Assembly: GCA_021397835.1 (NCBI GenBank)
Contig: JAJFZO010000407.1
Span: 3,658,001 to 3,722,000 of the forward strand
Length of the DNA: 64,000 nt
From: Moringa oleifera
Lineage: Eukaryota > Streptophyta > Magnoliopsida > Brassicales > Moringaceae
Direction: 5' to 3'
Below are positions 36,290 through 49,052 of the stretch, one piece after another. Within the stretch, counting starts at the first letter, position 1. Each line of letters opens with the position of its first letter. Position numbers and translations under genes: made by a program. The notes below the pieces were generated by a model. The model was not told the origin of the DNA. It was given only the letters and a program-made list of their open reading frames with translations, and searched no databases.

Positions 36290-37130
36290 GATCTTTATAT
36301 TAAAAGAAATGAAAGCTTCTTTTTTAAGCTTTTTCATACTCTCAACAACTTGTCATGTATATTTTATTATATTTTTTAAAAACTAATAATAATTTTATAT
36401 TATGAAGTATGAAAATATTTTTCTTGAAATGTTTTCATATTTTTCAAAAAATATTTTTATTATTTTTTAAAAATAATTTTATATTAAAAATAAAAATTAT
36501 CTTTTGAGATTTTTTTATATTTTTTTTAAAAATTAAATATATATATTATTTTTATTTTTTAAAAAATAAATTTTATATTAGAGAATATGAAAACCTCTCT
36601 ATTGAGTTTTTTTATATTTTTTAAAAATATCTAATAAATATTTTATTTTTAAAAAATTAATTTTATATTAAAGAATATGAAAACCTCTCTATTGAGTTTT
36701 TTTATATTTTTTAAAAATATCTAATAAATATTTTATTTTTTAAAAAATTAATTTTATATTAAAGAATATGAAAATCACTCTTTTAAATTTCTTCACATCC
36801 CTTAAAACTTAAAAACGCTTATATTTTAGAATAATTTTTTGATATTAAAGAATATAAAACCTTTATCTTGATATTTTTTATATTTTTTAAAAGTATTAAA
36901 AGTTTTTTTATATTAAAGAATATAAAAACCTCTCTCTTGAGATTTTTTCATACTTCTCAAAAGGTTAAAACATATATTTTTATTATTTTTAAAATAATTT
37001 TTATAATAAAATATAAAAACTTCTCTCTTGATATTTTTTCATACTTTTCAAAATTTAAAATATATATTTTTAATTTTTAAAATAATTTTAAGAAAACATC
37101 TCTCTTGAATTATTTTATGCTTTCAAGAAT
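36290..37130 (+). repeat. Degenerate AT-rich tandem array, 85-90 bp unit, about nine copies
   Basis: The best units start with GAATATGAAAACCTCTCT at 36583, 36673 and 36764, 90-91 bases apart; the first two are almost identical. More diverged units (GAATATAAAA-CC and similar) follow near 36850, 36918 and 37008, and earlier ones near 36306, 36407 and 36490. Each consists of the GAATATGAAAA block, a CTCTTGAGATTTTTTCATA-like block and a T/A-rich spacer. There is no coding potential. Confidence 0.75.
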
Positions 37131-40100
37131 TTAAAATATTTTTTATTTTTAATTTTTTTAAAAAAATTAGAATAATATCAAAGTGATTTCATCTTCCTTG
37201 AAAATATAATTAAAATTGAGTGAATAAATAAAAAATAAAAAATAAATAAATACTCAATTTACCTAATAATTTCATTTCATGAACAATCTAAATGTATTAT
37301 TTTAAAACAACTTTAACATCTTAAAATTATCTATCTTTTTTTTAAAATTTTTTTAAGCAAATAATCTTCATTTCATACCAATCTTTCTCTCTCTCTCTCT
37401 CTCTTTTTCACGAATAATAACTACTTTTTTAACCACTCTTTTTCGTTTTTTATTTTATCTTTTTTGATATATACCAAATTTCATCTATTTTTTACTCATT
37501 ATTTTCATACGTTATCAATTTTTTTAACATAATTTTTTATGTATTCAACATGAAAATATAAAAATTATGTATATTCATAAATAGGAGAATATAAAAACAT
37601 CAATATATAAAGTAAATAAAAATGCGAGTGAGAATAAAATGAAAATAGATAAAAAAAAAGTACATGTATGCAATATAAATATATATATAACAACAATTAA
37701 GTAAATAAATAAAAAAATATTTATAAAAAATAAAGATAAGAGGATAAAAAATAAGTAATGATAAAATCAAAAAAAAAAAAAAAAGTTAAGTTACCCTCTA
37801 AGAGAAAACGTATTTGATTTGAGAATTTTTTTTTCAAATCTTTCATTCTCAAAAAAAAATTCTCAAACATATATATTTTTAAAAATTACTATTCACTCTT
37901 CTATAACTTTCTCTAAATATTATCCAAATTCTCTCCAAAATTTTCTTAACATTTTTTTCACAACACTCTTTCCACTCCTTTCTCATATTTTTGGCCAATG
38001 TGGGTATTTATAGATTTTGGTCAAGCTTTCATTTAATATAGCAGTACGTAGCTACACTATTTTGCTGCAGTATCTTTGCAAAATGATATAGTAATTACAG
38101 CATATGCTGCAAAATAAGTGTCTACAAACATCTTAATTCAAATTACATTATTTATAATCAACCAGATATACTTCTTAGCTGTCTAATGAACTTCACTTGT
38201 CTGAAACTCTTATTTATGCAACTAAATGGTACATCCGTGATACATATATGACACACTTGGACACAAATAAATAGAATGCAATGATACTGGTATAGCTGGA
38301 TCTTAATACTTGCCAGCTCCTTATCTAAATGATGATCACTTTTTAGCATCCTGTAGACTAGGTTTTCTGTCCAGCTGTGGTATTCATTAATTTAGGCTAT
38401 GGTGGATACACGAATGGATATGTACTGTGTAACTTCAGTAGGTTGAATCAAACCTCGTGGGGTCTTAAGAATGATGGATTGTGAATAGAATTCTGTGTCT
38501 CTGCTCCCAACATTTAGTGCCCATCCTTGTTGGAGGGAAGGTACTGCCCAGAACTGTAACAAATATGCATTGCATTGCTTTGGAACATGTCATGCTTCCT
38601 TCTGAAAATGTCAGAGAGATTTACAGGCTTTAGGCACGGTCCAGGTCCTACATGCCCTGACGGGTTATTTTCTCACATGTTTCATATTTCTGGCTGAGTT
38701 GCCTTGCTTATTACCTCTTTCATAGCAACATTAGTGGCTTCAACTTCTGAATTGATGGGCTTATTGACCAAAAAAAGTGCCCTTAGCTGGTTGAAGCAGG
38801 AACAAGTACATCTTGACACAACTATACAAGCTACCTACTGCATCCCCTACTTCATTATATGGTCAGATGGCAAAATTCATAAATCTTTTCAGTGCATTCA
38901 TGTGGACACTTGTTAAAGCCTTCCAGTTTTTTCCAAAGGAGTAGATGGAGAATAGACCACATAGACATGGAAACCCAAGCAACATAGCATGTCCTCATAT
39001 AGAATTTTAATTAACTTGTCAGAATTTAGAGGCACACATTTCCTTTGTTGGTTAAACTTACCGAAGAATTTATATCCTACAAAACCCACATTTTTCTCTT
39101 CAAGAAAAATTCATTTATAACAAGTCAATTTTCCCAAAAAATTATTGATCTTGCAGCTCTGAAAATCAATCTATGCTTTGTCACCTTCATAAAATGAGTA
39201 AGAGTACGAATTGGTCAGACCCAGTGACATGACATGGGTGCATGCATTTCTTTCATACAGAAATATACATACACACTATTCTCCTGATGCTTTGTCTGTT
39301 TTTATGATCTAAAAGACAGAAGAATAATGCATCATTTCAACTTTTTCCTATGTTTTGCTTATATTCATATGTCTAATAATTTTTCTTAACCTTTTGTATT
39401 GCTGTCTCACATTGGCACTTTCCAATATCATCAGTACATTAATTACAAGACCTCATGCTCTCCAACTATGCTTGTATAGTCTAGAAAGGAGCCAAATTGG
39501 ATTAGATGTCTTGTTAATCAAAAACCCAGTTGGCTCTTGACAATCCCACTAACCAAGTAAGTTAATTAATCGATCTAATCACCAGAGTCAAATAGGGTGA
39601 TGCATTGAATTTTGAACTAAGAGATGCATTATTTACTTTAGTGGTCTCCAAGAAAATGTAAGTGGTTACAGTTTTGTTGATATGTTAAGACAAAAAAGAG
39701 AGTAGCTAGAAGATGGAGACAGACAGATGTTAGAAAAACTAAGCTTCTTTTTATTTGAACCACCCAATGATCAATATTGACATCTCCTGCAGCAGATAGG
39801 TAGGTACATGACCAAAGTCATGGCTTAGGTTAATCTACTTGTCTGAGTTTCGCTGTAGATTACTTACAGCTTGAAGTTCTTCCAATGATCCAGCAGGAAC
39901 GAAGGAAGAAGGCTGCACAGCCGCAAGCCAATGAGATAGTGCATACCATATATAGAATAGAAAGCCACAGTTCATCTGAATTCTGAAGAGACTGATCCAC
40001 CATGCATGAACCATGTATAACATTCTAAACTAAAAAACTCGAACTTTTTCTTGGAATATTTAGCTGGGAGGTGAGTCCATTTTGTTCTTACCGGTGGTCA

Positions 40101-41918
40101 ACTCCGTTTGGCTTTCCATAATTGAAATAGAGAAAATGGATTAATCGCACAGAGAGTCTTGGTAGTTAACCCTACTTCCTCCTTTCACTTGGCAATTCTA
40201 GGTACAAATTTAAGACTGAATTGTGGGTGCCTATTAATTATTTCCTGTACATATTGGATTCAGTGAGCTATATATTTTGTGGAGTTGATAAGCAAGTTGA
40301 TGTGACACACAGGACCGGTTAGATGATAATTAATCTAAGTCTTAAGCAGGCAATACTCTTGTTCAAGGCAGAAATGCTATCCCCATTAGCCTAAAGGTTG
40401 GAATGTGGCCAACCCCACTCTTTATGCTTAAGTACTATAGGGAACAAAGGATATAAAGATTAAAAGATCTCAAGGAATTGTAATCTACATCAATAAACAA
40501 AAGAAAAAGCATATTTAATAAGATTCAAGTTATTGATTGAAAGATTATCATCTTTGTCAATTGTGACGAAAACGACGTAATCAGGGCAGAAGCATTCCCC
40601 ATGCTCCAAACTCTTTAAATTTTGACCTTTAATATTAGTATTAGCTGGAGATAAAAGATGTTACTTAAAGAGAGAGAAGAGAGATGCATTGTATCAAGTA
40701 GACCCAGGTCATACATCAACTTGCTAGCTTTGTTATCATCATTGTACTCCCTGTAGATTAATCAATAATTATAGCACCAGATTCCATAGGTATGTGGAAC
40801 CACAAGAACAGACACCTAAGAGCTGACCAGCTCTGGTAATTTACTTTATCATTACAGTAATTCTGTCTTAATTTTCTGATATAACTCTGACATCTAATAC
40901 GAGCTTAGATTATTAGAGATTGCATGCATGTCACTCAAAAATGATATACTTGAACTACTTGGTTAGTCATTAAGTATGCTACCAAGAATTAGATTCTTTG
41001 AAACTCATATAATTACCAAATGATTGAATCGCAAAATAATTTTGCCAAGTCATGCTGGAAACAATTAAAACTTCTTTTGGTTGATTGTCCATTTCTTATC
41101 ACATCAAATTGTCAACCCACCACCATAATGATATCTATAGTGGAGGTGCATATGTTATATTTCATAACTTTAGATATTTTTTTCAGACTTTTTTAGTGGT
41201 GTAGTCAAAGTTCTTGATGATATTCGTGAATATAGACAAATTGTATGACATCCTATTTAAGAATTACGGGCTTAAGAATTTCTGCAGAAAAAAACAAAAA
41301 AACAGAAAGAAATGACATGACAGTAAAATAATGATTTGCCGATAATCTTATGTATAGGCAACAAACAGATCATAAGAAAAACAAAGCGATCCTAATGAAG
41401 CAAATAGATCGATTTTGGCCTTTCTTTATTTCTGTGGTTCTCGTTTCCCTTCTTTAAGGAGAGAGATAATTTTAATGGTAGGGACATGACTTTGGCCTAA
41501 AGTTGTTAAATGGGAAGAATTTGGACTTAACTGAAACAGCATCTGCCATGAAAATATCTCAATCTGAGAGTATGATGACTGTTTCAGTATTTTGTGCATA
41601 AGAACATGAAAGGATTGAAAAAGTTGGCCATGCATGAGGTCATTTTACTTATGGTTCAAGTTAAAATAATGTCCAAATCCGCAATGCTAGTATATATGAT
41701 ATACTTCATAGTTATCAAACTGAAAAATTGCAAATTAATTCGTCCATAGCTACAATTCATTGCAATCATTCAGAATAAGAAAACAACATGTTTTGTAGTC
41801 ATTTGTCAGTAATTCTACACGATTTCACTAGTTAGCTGAACTAAGACAATGGAGGGAGTGGGGTCTGATGGCGACTGGAAACAACTAAAGCCAGTAACCC
41901 TCTTTCTCATTGGCTTTG

Positions 41919-41926
41919 TATATAAA
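41919..41926 (+). promoter_or_regulatory. TATA box of OSR-2
   Basis: TATATAAA lies 186 bases before the OSR-2 start codon, the same arrangement as in OSR-1. Confidence 0.5.
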
Positions 41927-42027
41927 ATTGTAAGTATATTACCTTTTCCCCATTCCTTGAACCAGAACTGTCTCTCTTCTCTTTCACTACAAAACACAAC
42001 CCAGTAAAGCTTGTTATAAAATCAATC

Positions 42028-42090
42028 ATGAGCCCTCGCAAAGGTTTCGGTTCAGTGAAAATGAGGAAGATGGAGACAAGTGATGGTTGA
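42028..42090 (+). promoter_or_regulatory. Upstream ORF in the OSR-2 leader (20 residues)
   Basis: An ATG at 42028 opens a 21-codon frame (MSPRKGFGSVKMRKMETSDG, then TGA at 42088) that ends 14 bases before the OSR-2 start. It is not in frame with OSR-2 and is not similar to the OSR-1 or OSR-3 upstream ORFs. Confidence 0.4.
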
Positions 42091-42104
42091 AAAGCTTAAC
42101 ATAT

Positions 42105-42299
42105 ATGGGACTGCATATGCAGCTTGAGACACAGCGTCCTGGGCATGAGATGAGAGCTGTGATGATTTTGATTGTGTTGGCTGTGTTAATCTTAGTGTTA
42201 CCGCCGCTGTTGCCACCGTTGCCACCACCACCCTTGGTGATTCTCTTCGTTCCTGTTCTCATCATGTGCTTCCTCTTCCTCACCGCCTCATCTCCATAG
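42105..42299 (+). CDS. OSR-2: ARGOS/OSR-type small membrane protein, shortened C-terminus
   Basis: A single exon encodes 64 residues from MGLHMQLETQ. The core is VMILIVLAVLILVLPPLLPP followed by LPPPPLVILFVPVLIMCF, the OSR double-hydrophobic hairpin. The frame stops at TAG (42297) directly after TASSP, where OSR-1 and OSR-3 continue with SPS-P and about 12 more residues. The codons after the stop read PVQLM before a second stop, so a single substitution may have created the TAG. The N-terminal dozen residues differ from the other copies, and internal ATGs at residues 5, 16 and 20 are possible starts. A TATA box lies 186 bases upstream and an upstream ORF lies in the leader. The hairpin is intact, so the protein could still insert in membranes. 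Confidence 0.82.
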   Translation: MGLHMQLETQRPGHEMRAVMILIVLAVLILVLPPLLPPLPPPPLVILFVPVLIMCFLFLTASSP

Positions 42300-45200
42300 C
42301 CAGTCCAGTTGATGTAAAGCCTAACTCTCTTTCTGGTCTTGTAAATGCATGTCTCCCCTCCTGCACAGAAGCAATAATAAGCTTTCTGAGGTTGCTTAGT
42401 AATTTTGCGAGAGTCCTCTCTTTTGTTATCCATTGCTCATAGACTTGAGATTATCTTCTCTCTTGGTTCTATTTGTTGAAGAGCTCTACTTCATAGTTTC
42501 CTTCATTTAAGATCCATCACCTTAGGTATTACTTGCTAAATTTGTTTTCCAATTCTGTTTTGAAATTATGGTATAATTACATCAAGATTAATTAGTTCCT
42601 ACAGAACAAAACTTTTCTGTCCAAAATTCAAGGAAAAAGAAAATAACAGAAAAGGGGAAGGAAAGATTGGAAGACCATCGTCGACGACAACAATGACAAA
42701 AAGAATCTAATAAGGCAGTGTACTTGTCTTGCAAGTTCTAATGTAAACTCAAGTTTTTCGAATGTCAGATTTCCCTAATTCTCAAAGAAATAAATAAAAG
42801 TCTTTATGTTTGAAGAACTGTTTAATTGTAAATACAGTGATCATAAAATTAGTCAATGTGATCAAACTTATGATCATGTAATAAAATTATTAAAATGGAG
42901 AAGATTCTATGAATGTATACTCTTTGTCATATATAACTTTGGAGAATTTCAGAAACCCAACATGTAAATTTTGCAAAGGATTCCTGTTTCTCTGTCTGTG
43001 TCATCGAATTCATGATGGATGCCACGCCATGCTTGATCTGTCTGATAGTCCATGCGGTCTTGTCTGCGAAAATGAAGGAACATCAAGGAGAAAGAAAACC
43101 TTAACGTCCTATGAAGCTTCAACATTTTGCATGATGAAGTTCACTTATTGTGTCTCTCTGTTACATCCAATCAATTTCCAAGCTCCTGCCTCCTTGCTCT
43201 TCACATGTTACTACCTGGCCCCATTCACCCTCCATCATCTCTTCAAAATTGCCTAGCTTGTGCTAATGCTGATCAAATGCTAATGAAAGTTGGGTCAGAT
43301 ATAGTATGCTATACTGTCTCCGATATCCAAATCTCAGGACTAATTTATTGCTTTGAATTAATTGAAACAATGAAATTAAGACACCTAAAGGACAGGTTAC
43401 ACTTTTACACTCATTTCAGCAGTTTGCTAATAAAACACTAGCATTGTCTTATCAAGAGTATTAAGACCTTTACTTGCTTCACCAATCTGCATAGCAAAGA
43501 CAAACTGGCCTTTAATTTTTTTAATGCTAATGCAAAAGTTTAAATGAAATCTCATGAAAAAAAAGGTGCACATATAAATTTACTGTAATTTAAATAACAT
43601 CATAAAGATATATTAAATGTTTAAAACTATTTTTTTTAAGAATAATCCAAAAACTCATATAAATATACATATGAATATGTATACAAAAGCTTATATGAAG
43701 CATGAAAAAAAAAACAAAATAATGTAAACTTAATATAATTTTAATGAGACTCCAAATTCATGTTTTATGTTTAAGTCAACAATTTTTTTTATAATTAAAT
43801 TCAAAAAATAATGTAAATATATATATTTTGAACCGATCAAATTAAGGGGCTTATAATCATTACTTTTGGTGTATAGATAGTAACATACATACACAGTGTT
43901 TTTGGTATGTTAAATATATTAGAAGTTTTCATATTTCTTTTGTATCATGTGTTTAATATTTATTTTTTCAAATTTATATATGTGCATATGTATTGATTTT
44001 AATGAAAGAAATTTAAATTATTTGAAGTATAAGAAGGTTAATCTTAAAATTTATCTTCAGCTGTTACTAATCAAAGATTAGTAACTCTTTCAGCATGTGA
44101 AAGAGCTAATTTCAAAGCTTCAAGAAGCATAATCCAATATTACTAACACAGTATTTTTGGTATGAATACAATAACTAATTACTGAAAGCGAGAAAAATAA
44201 CAACAAATCACTCAAGTCACCAAATTATTTTGATGATACAAAATAATTTTTATTTAATTATAAATTTATATTATAAAATTAAAATAATTTAGATGAATTT
44301 AAACTATATTATTATTACGACAGTCGATTTTTTAATTTTATTTTTAATTAACATAAAGATAAAAATTGTTGTTAATCATTCCGAATGTGATTAATGGTCA
44401 CTTGAATATTATTTATTTAATTATTTTTAAATTTATATTTAAATTATTAAATAATAAATTTGATATACAAAACAAAATTAAGTTCAAGATTTAGTTGAAA
44501 GTGGATAAGACATTTGCATCTTACCTTACTAAAAACAAATTATAAATTTAAATCATTATGTGTTTCGAAATGCTATTTATATATGATCTAAAAATATTTT
44601 ATAATTAAAAAAATTATCATTGTGATAAATTTTTATATTTTGTCATTAAAATTTTAATACATTAAATTTAATGATATTCTGTAAATATATTGATAATAAT
44701 AAAATAAAAATTAAATAAAAACATATTTAAATTAATATTATACATTTTAAATTGAATTAAATAATAATTTTTTATTTTATTTATTTTAATTTAGTTTTCT
44801 TTCTTTCTTTCCTTATTTTTCCCTCTTCTCTCTCTTCTTCCCTGTGACGGCCTCTTTGTCTCCTTTCTTTTTCTTCTTATCATGGCTGCCTCCCCCTTCC
44901 CTCATTCACCTTTTTTTTTTTTTTTAATTAAATTATAATTAATTTTAGAAATTCAAAAATAAGTTATCTGAATCAACGACTTCCTTCTTCGAATCCTTCT
45001 TTTCTCTGCTTCTTCATTTCTTTCGGTATATATTTTTTTCTTTTCAAATTCTTCTTCTTTCTGTTTCTTTCAGCTTCTGTTTCTTATCTTTTCCTTCTCC
45101 TTATTTTTCATTCTCACTACTTTTTATCTTTGCTTGAAAGATTGTGACAGTCATTGACGACCGTCAAAATGGATGGTGATCACTTCGATTTTAGTAGATT

Positions 45201-48200
45201 AATATCCCATTTGTCCGGGTTCTGTCAAACAGCCTAGCAAATAAATACTCCATAACCTGTCTTTTTTAAAAAAAAAAAATTTCAATTGTCTGAATATATA
45301 ATAAAAAAATCCATAATAAACTCCATAAATATGTATCATTATCAAAATTATTACTAATTTTGAGAAAGAGGAAGTCAAAGGCATCCCATGAACCAGCTGT
45401 CCCTTTTCTTAATATTTGCAAGTTCCATTCATCATACATTAAAATTTCGATAACTAAATTTGATTGGATCCATCACATTAATTCTTTACATTAACATCCA
45501 TGTGCTAAATAACATGAAATAAACAAATAATATATAGATATACACTAATGGGTCAAAAATTAAAGAACTTAATTGATTAAAAGCATATCTTATTAGAGAA
45601 ATAATGCAAATTTAGATGTTATCTAAATAAGAATTCTTTTTCTTTTTTTTTTGTTTGAGGCACTGAATAAGATCGAATTCATTAAAAAAGCAATAAAGTT
45701 AACTGTTTCTTCATCAAAATGAACTCAATTTAAAAGAAATTAAAAACAAATCTTACGGGACTTGCCCTAGTTCAGTAAGTTGATTTCTTCATAGCTTTCA
45801 CTATCACCACCATATCTTATTCAAGAACTAATTAATTGCTTGTGGTTAACTTTTTAGGTACACAATATCTCAAGGAATTAAGTCGGTGCGTATATTCCAA
45901 GGTGCATGCTTTAGTCACTTAATTAAGTTACCATATGTTCCTTCCCTTTAATCTGCTCCTTGCTAATCTGAATACACCAAAAAAAAGGGGCAAAGATTAA
46001 AAGCAGTTCCACATTCCTTTTGAAAATATGTATCCTGGAAGCCTCCAGCCTAGATGAAAAACAGTCTTGATTTGGAAAATTGCGATTACATGTACAAATA
46101 AAATGAAATGCCTAAGTAATTACGAAAGACAGATGCAATGAATTTTGAACAAAAAGAAAGGATATTGAAAACAAAGCATCTAGCTGCTTATGTCAATAGT
46201 AACATAAAAGTTAGATAAGATTACGAGATTTTCGTTGGCAAAAGTAAAACAAGGAGACAAAAATTAAACGATCCACGACTCAAAGATAATGGGTAGGAAA
46301 CCATCTTTTTTTTTTTTTTTTTGGGTTCTTTTAAAGGCTAATCTGGGAGCATAACTTATAATAATGACAGCCCCCCAACTAAAAGGCATAATGAAAATAC
46401 CCTCCATGCTTGGGTCCTGCTAAACCCATACCTTCAAGGATTAATTAATCGTTAATCCATCAATTATACCGTCATCCCTATTCTAACATATGACGTTTTG
46501 GCATTAGTGGTCAATGGCCATATAAAATATATGTAGAGAATTAAAGTAAGTCCTAAAGGTAGGGGATTCGGACATTATTTCTTTGCATAATCAATTGCCC
46601 GGTAATTTGGATATAAAGTATTCTTATGAAAAAAGAAAAAAGGTTTCCACACCTAATTAAATCATCTTAAATAAATAAGTTGTCATGATTATAAAAAATA
46701 AATAAATGAAAACATAGTAGACTGTACTGTAGTGCTGGTATGCACAGTGTTTATTCCTTTTTGAGTATGTAACTATTGAATCTCTATGTATTTCTCTTGG
46801 ACAAGTGTTTTTGATATATAGCTGACATTGACGTATAATTGGTTGTTAACTACAGCTTCCAGACAAGCACACATACATGTGTATATATATCAGATATTCA
46901 TGAGAATAAGATTTAGCTTCATGGAGCCAGATTAGCATTTTTCCTTACAGGAAGTCAAGTATATGGACCAAATTAAAGAGATTGATTGAAAATGACAGGA
47001 CCCAGGCAGAATCATTGGGTTCTTTTCGCAGACCTCTTCATCTTCAAATAATTAGAATTGGGAAGTGAGGAAAAAAAAAAAAAAAAAGAGCCAATGCATT
47101 GTATGGGAAGGGTTCATATATCATCCTGGGATTTTGTCCTTGTCCTAATACATAGGCAACTTTTAGAACATGGAGATGCATGTCCCATGAGACGTAAAGA
47201 AATTAACCTGCGAATTTTCAAGCTGCTATCTTGAACAGATAGGTACCTAATTCACTGAATCAATATATTCTTATATAATCTTCACAATCTCTTGTATTAT
47301 GGACATATATAATCTCCCTCAAATGAGGATATCCCATCTACAATTTATGAAGGATAGTTCTGTAAACTCCTATGCACAAATGGAACCATAATTAATGAGC
47401 TGAAACTGTTAAAATTTGTTTCTAATATCAATTTGTCTGGTGGTTGTCTTGACTTTCTCAACTCTGAAAAGTTTGCTCGCTTTGACAGAGTGTTAGTGGA
47501 AATCCACCGAAATTATAGCTTGCTTTACACTGCTAAGTGCCCTAATTCCCTCTTCTTCTTCTTCTTCTTCTTCTTTTTCGCACCAACTTGATATATACAA
47601 ATATGGGTGATAGGTTGATGAGCTATAAAGTTTATTCTCAGTGTGATATATCTAGCTAGCTTTGAAAACTTTGCAGAGGCCAATGTAGTCTACCTACAAT
47701 TTGATTGCGGTTCCCTGGAAAAAGGAGCAAAGACACATGCTGAATATGGCTACTATGTTTCCCTTATGCATATATTAATATAGTATGCTTTTGTTTCTGT
47801 TAAATTAATATAGTTAAAAATTGTGTTTTCTTTCCTTTTTTGGTGGGATCACTTATAAAATGACAAGGATAATTATAAAAGAAAGAAAACACTCTGAATT
47901 ATACACGTTTTTAATTCAAATCTCAAACTTTAATTTCTTCTAATTTTACATTAGAATTTTTGGTTTTATTTAATTTATACTTTGATAAAAAAATTAAAAA
48001 TCAAAGATATTCAAAAAAGAGATTTTGTATAATAGCTTTTAACTTAAAATTTTTTATATAAATATATTTAAACTATTGTTATAAAAATTTTAAAATTTTT
48101 AAGTACTGGAAATAATTTTAAAAAATTTTATATTATGAAATGTTTGAAAATTTTATTAAAAATAGCTTATAAATTCAAATAAAATGTAAATTTTTAAAAA

Positions 48201-48325
48201 ATATATTTTAAGAATATCTTTAAATCTTTATAATTTATATTAATTAAATTAAATTATTTTAGAATTAAAATAAAAAATAAAAAATTCCTATTTGAGAGTT
48301 TATTTTAATATTTTACCCAATAAAT
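42300..48325. other. Intergenic region between OSR-2 and OSR-3
   Basis: About 6 kb, mostly AT-rich. A pyrimidine-rich patch lies near 44800-45130 and a (CTT)n tract at 47553-47575. Open frames are short; the longest plus-strand one (42909-43256) has no recognisable domain. I see no RNA gene or bounded transposon. Confidence 0.55.
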
Positions 48326-48334
48326 TATATAAAA
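48326..48334 (+). promoter_or_regulatory. Possible TATA box of OSR-3
   Basis: TATATAAAA is the best TATA match upstream of OSR-3, but it is about 520 bases from the start codon, farther than in the other copies. A nearer, weaker start is possible. Confidence 0.3.
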
Positions 48335-48771
48335 GGAGCAATGGATTTAAGCCAAGGGTTCTACTTTTTCTCCAAAATGGTGAGATTTCGTGCAGTGCTG
48401 AGACAAAATTGAATACATAGGTGAAATATAATAACCTTTGGTGGGAGACTCGGCGCTTGTTCTACCAAATAGCATTGGAAAACGTTGGGTTTCTTTGTCC
48501 CTACTCATTACTCCTCTGCACAAGGTTTCGGGTGAGCTGAATCCGGACACACGTACAGAACAGTGGGCTCATTAATGACGCTGACTGGGAACTACTCACA
48601 TCCTTGATTCTCTCGAAGCCTTCCTCTTTCTCATCTCCCTGTCGTTCTCTAAATATCCTTCGCGTTTCAACTACAAATCCTCCTGCGGTCTTGCCCATGT
48701 ATCTTCTACATGCATAGGAGTTACTGCCCACCTGATATATCGGGCAAGATTTGATGTGACTGCTATGGAAG

Positions 48772-48852
48772 ATGAGGATCGTGAAGCATGAGCTGAACCG
48801 ACGGTTTCTGTTCGATCAGGCTAAGAATACTGTCTCCTGGTGCAGAGTTTGA
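48772..48852 (+). promoter_or_regulatory. Upstream ORF abutting the OSR-3 start (26 residues)
   Basis: An ATG at 48772 opens a frame of 26 residues (it begins MRIVKHELNRRF) that ends in TGA at 48850-48852. The A of this stop is the first base of the OSR-3 ATG, a TGATG overlap. Either this is a regulatory upstream ORF, or it is the remains of a longer N-terminus separated from the OSR frame by a frameshift. The basic MR-start resembles my memory of OSR1 N-termini. Confidence 0.4.
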
Positions 48853-49052
48853 TGATCAGGTACTTCACGACCACGTCGGTCTTGGTTCTTGTTGTGTTCA
48901 CCTTGTCGCTGCTGCTGCTGCCTCTGGTTTTGCCGCCTCTGCCACCACCTCCGTTGCTGCTGCTCCTCGTGCCGGTGCTGATCATGTTAGTTCTCCTTCT
49001 CTTGGCCTTTTCACCGTCTCGTGAGCCCGATCTGGCCATCACCTCGGTTTGA
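48852..49052 (+). CDS. OSR-3: ARGOS/OSR-type small membrane protein
   Basis: A single exon encodes 66 residues starting MIRYFTTTSVLVLV. The core LPLVLPPLPPPPLLLLLVPV is the best OSR-domain match of the four copies, and it is followed by LIMLVLLLLAFSPSREP and a short tail. Compared with OSR-1, the start, hairpin and tail align without gaps except for one residue, so these two are the closest pair even though they lie on opposite strands 21 kb apart. Base composition is markedly more GC-rich than the flanks, as expected for the Leu and Pro codons. The start at 48852 overlaps the stop of an upstream ORF. A longer N-terminus through an unseen splice (a TGGTGCAG acceptor-like string ends at 48845) is possible but not needed. 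Confidence 0.88.
   Translation: MIRYFTTTSVLVLVVFTLSLLLLPLVLPPLPPPPLLLLLVPVLIMLVLLLLAFSPSREPDLAITSV

Larger units (their letters stand above)
35123..42027. other. Long AT-rich intergenic region
   Basis: About 6.9 kb without a supportable gene. From about 35.4 to 37.8 kb it is extremely AT-rich and holds the 85-90 bp tandem array. From 38 to 42 kb base composition is more ordinary, but open frames are short and unremarkable. The right end is the OSR-2 promoter. Confidence 0.6.

Noticed and set aside
42026..42433. A 135-codon Gly-rich minus-strand open frame opposite OSR-2
   Set aside because: The conserved part is exactly the antisense of the OSR hairpin, which explains its openness. The extra N-terminal codons match no family I know.
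42909..43256. A 115-codon plus-strand ATG frame
   Set aside because: No domain, signal or conserved motif; a second overlapping frame is equally open; composition looks like ordinary intergenic DNA.
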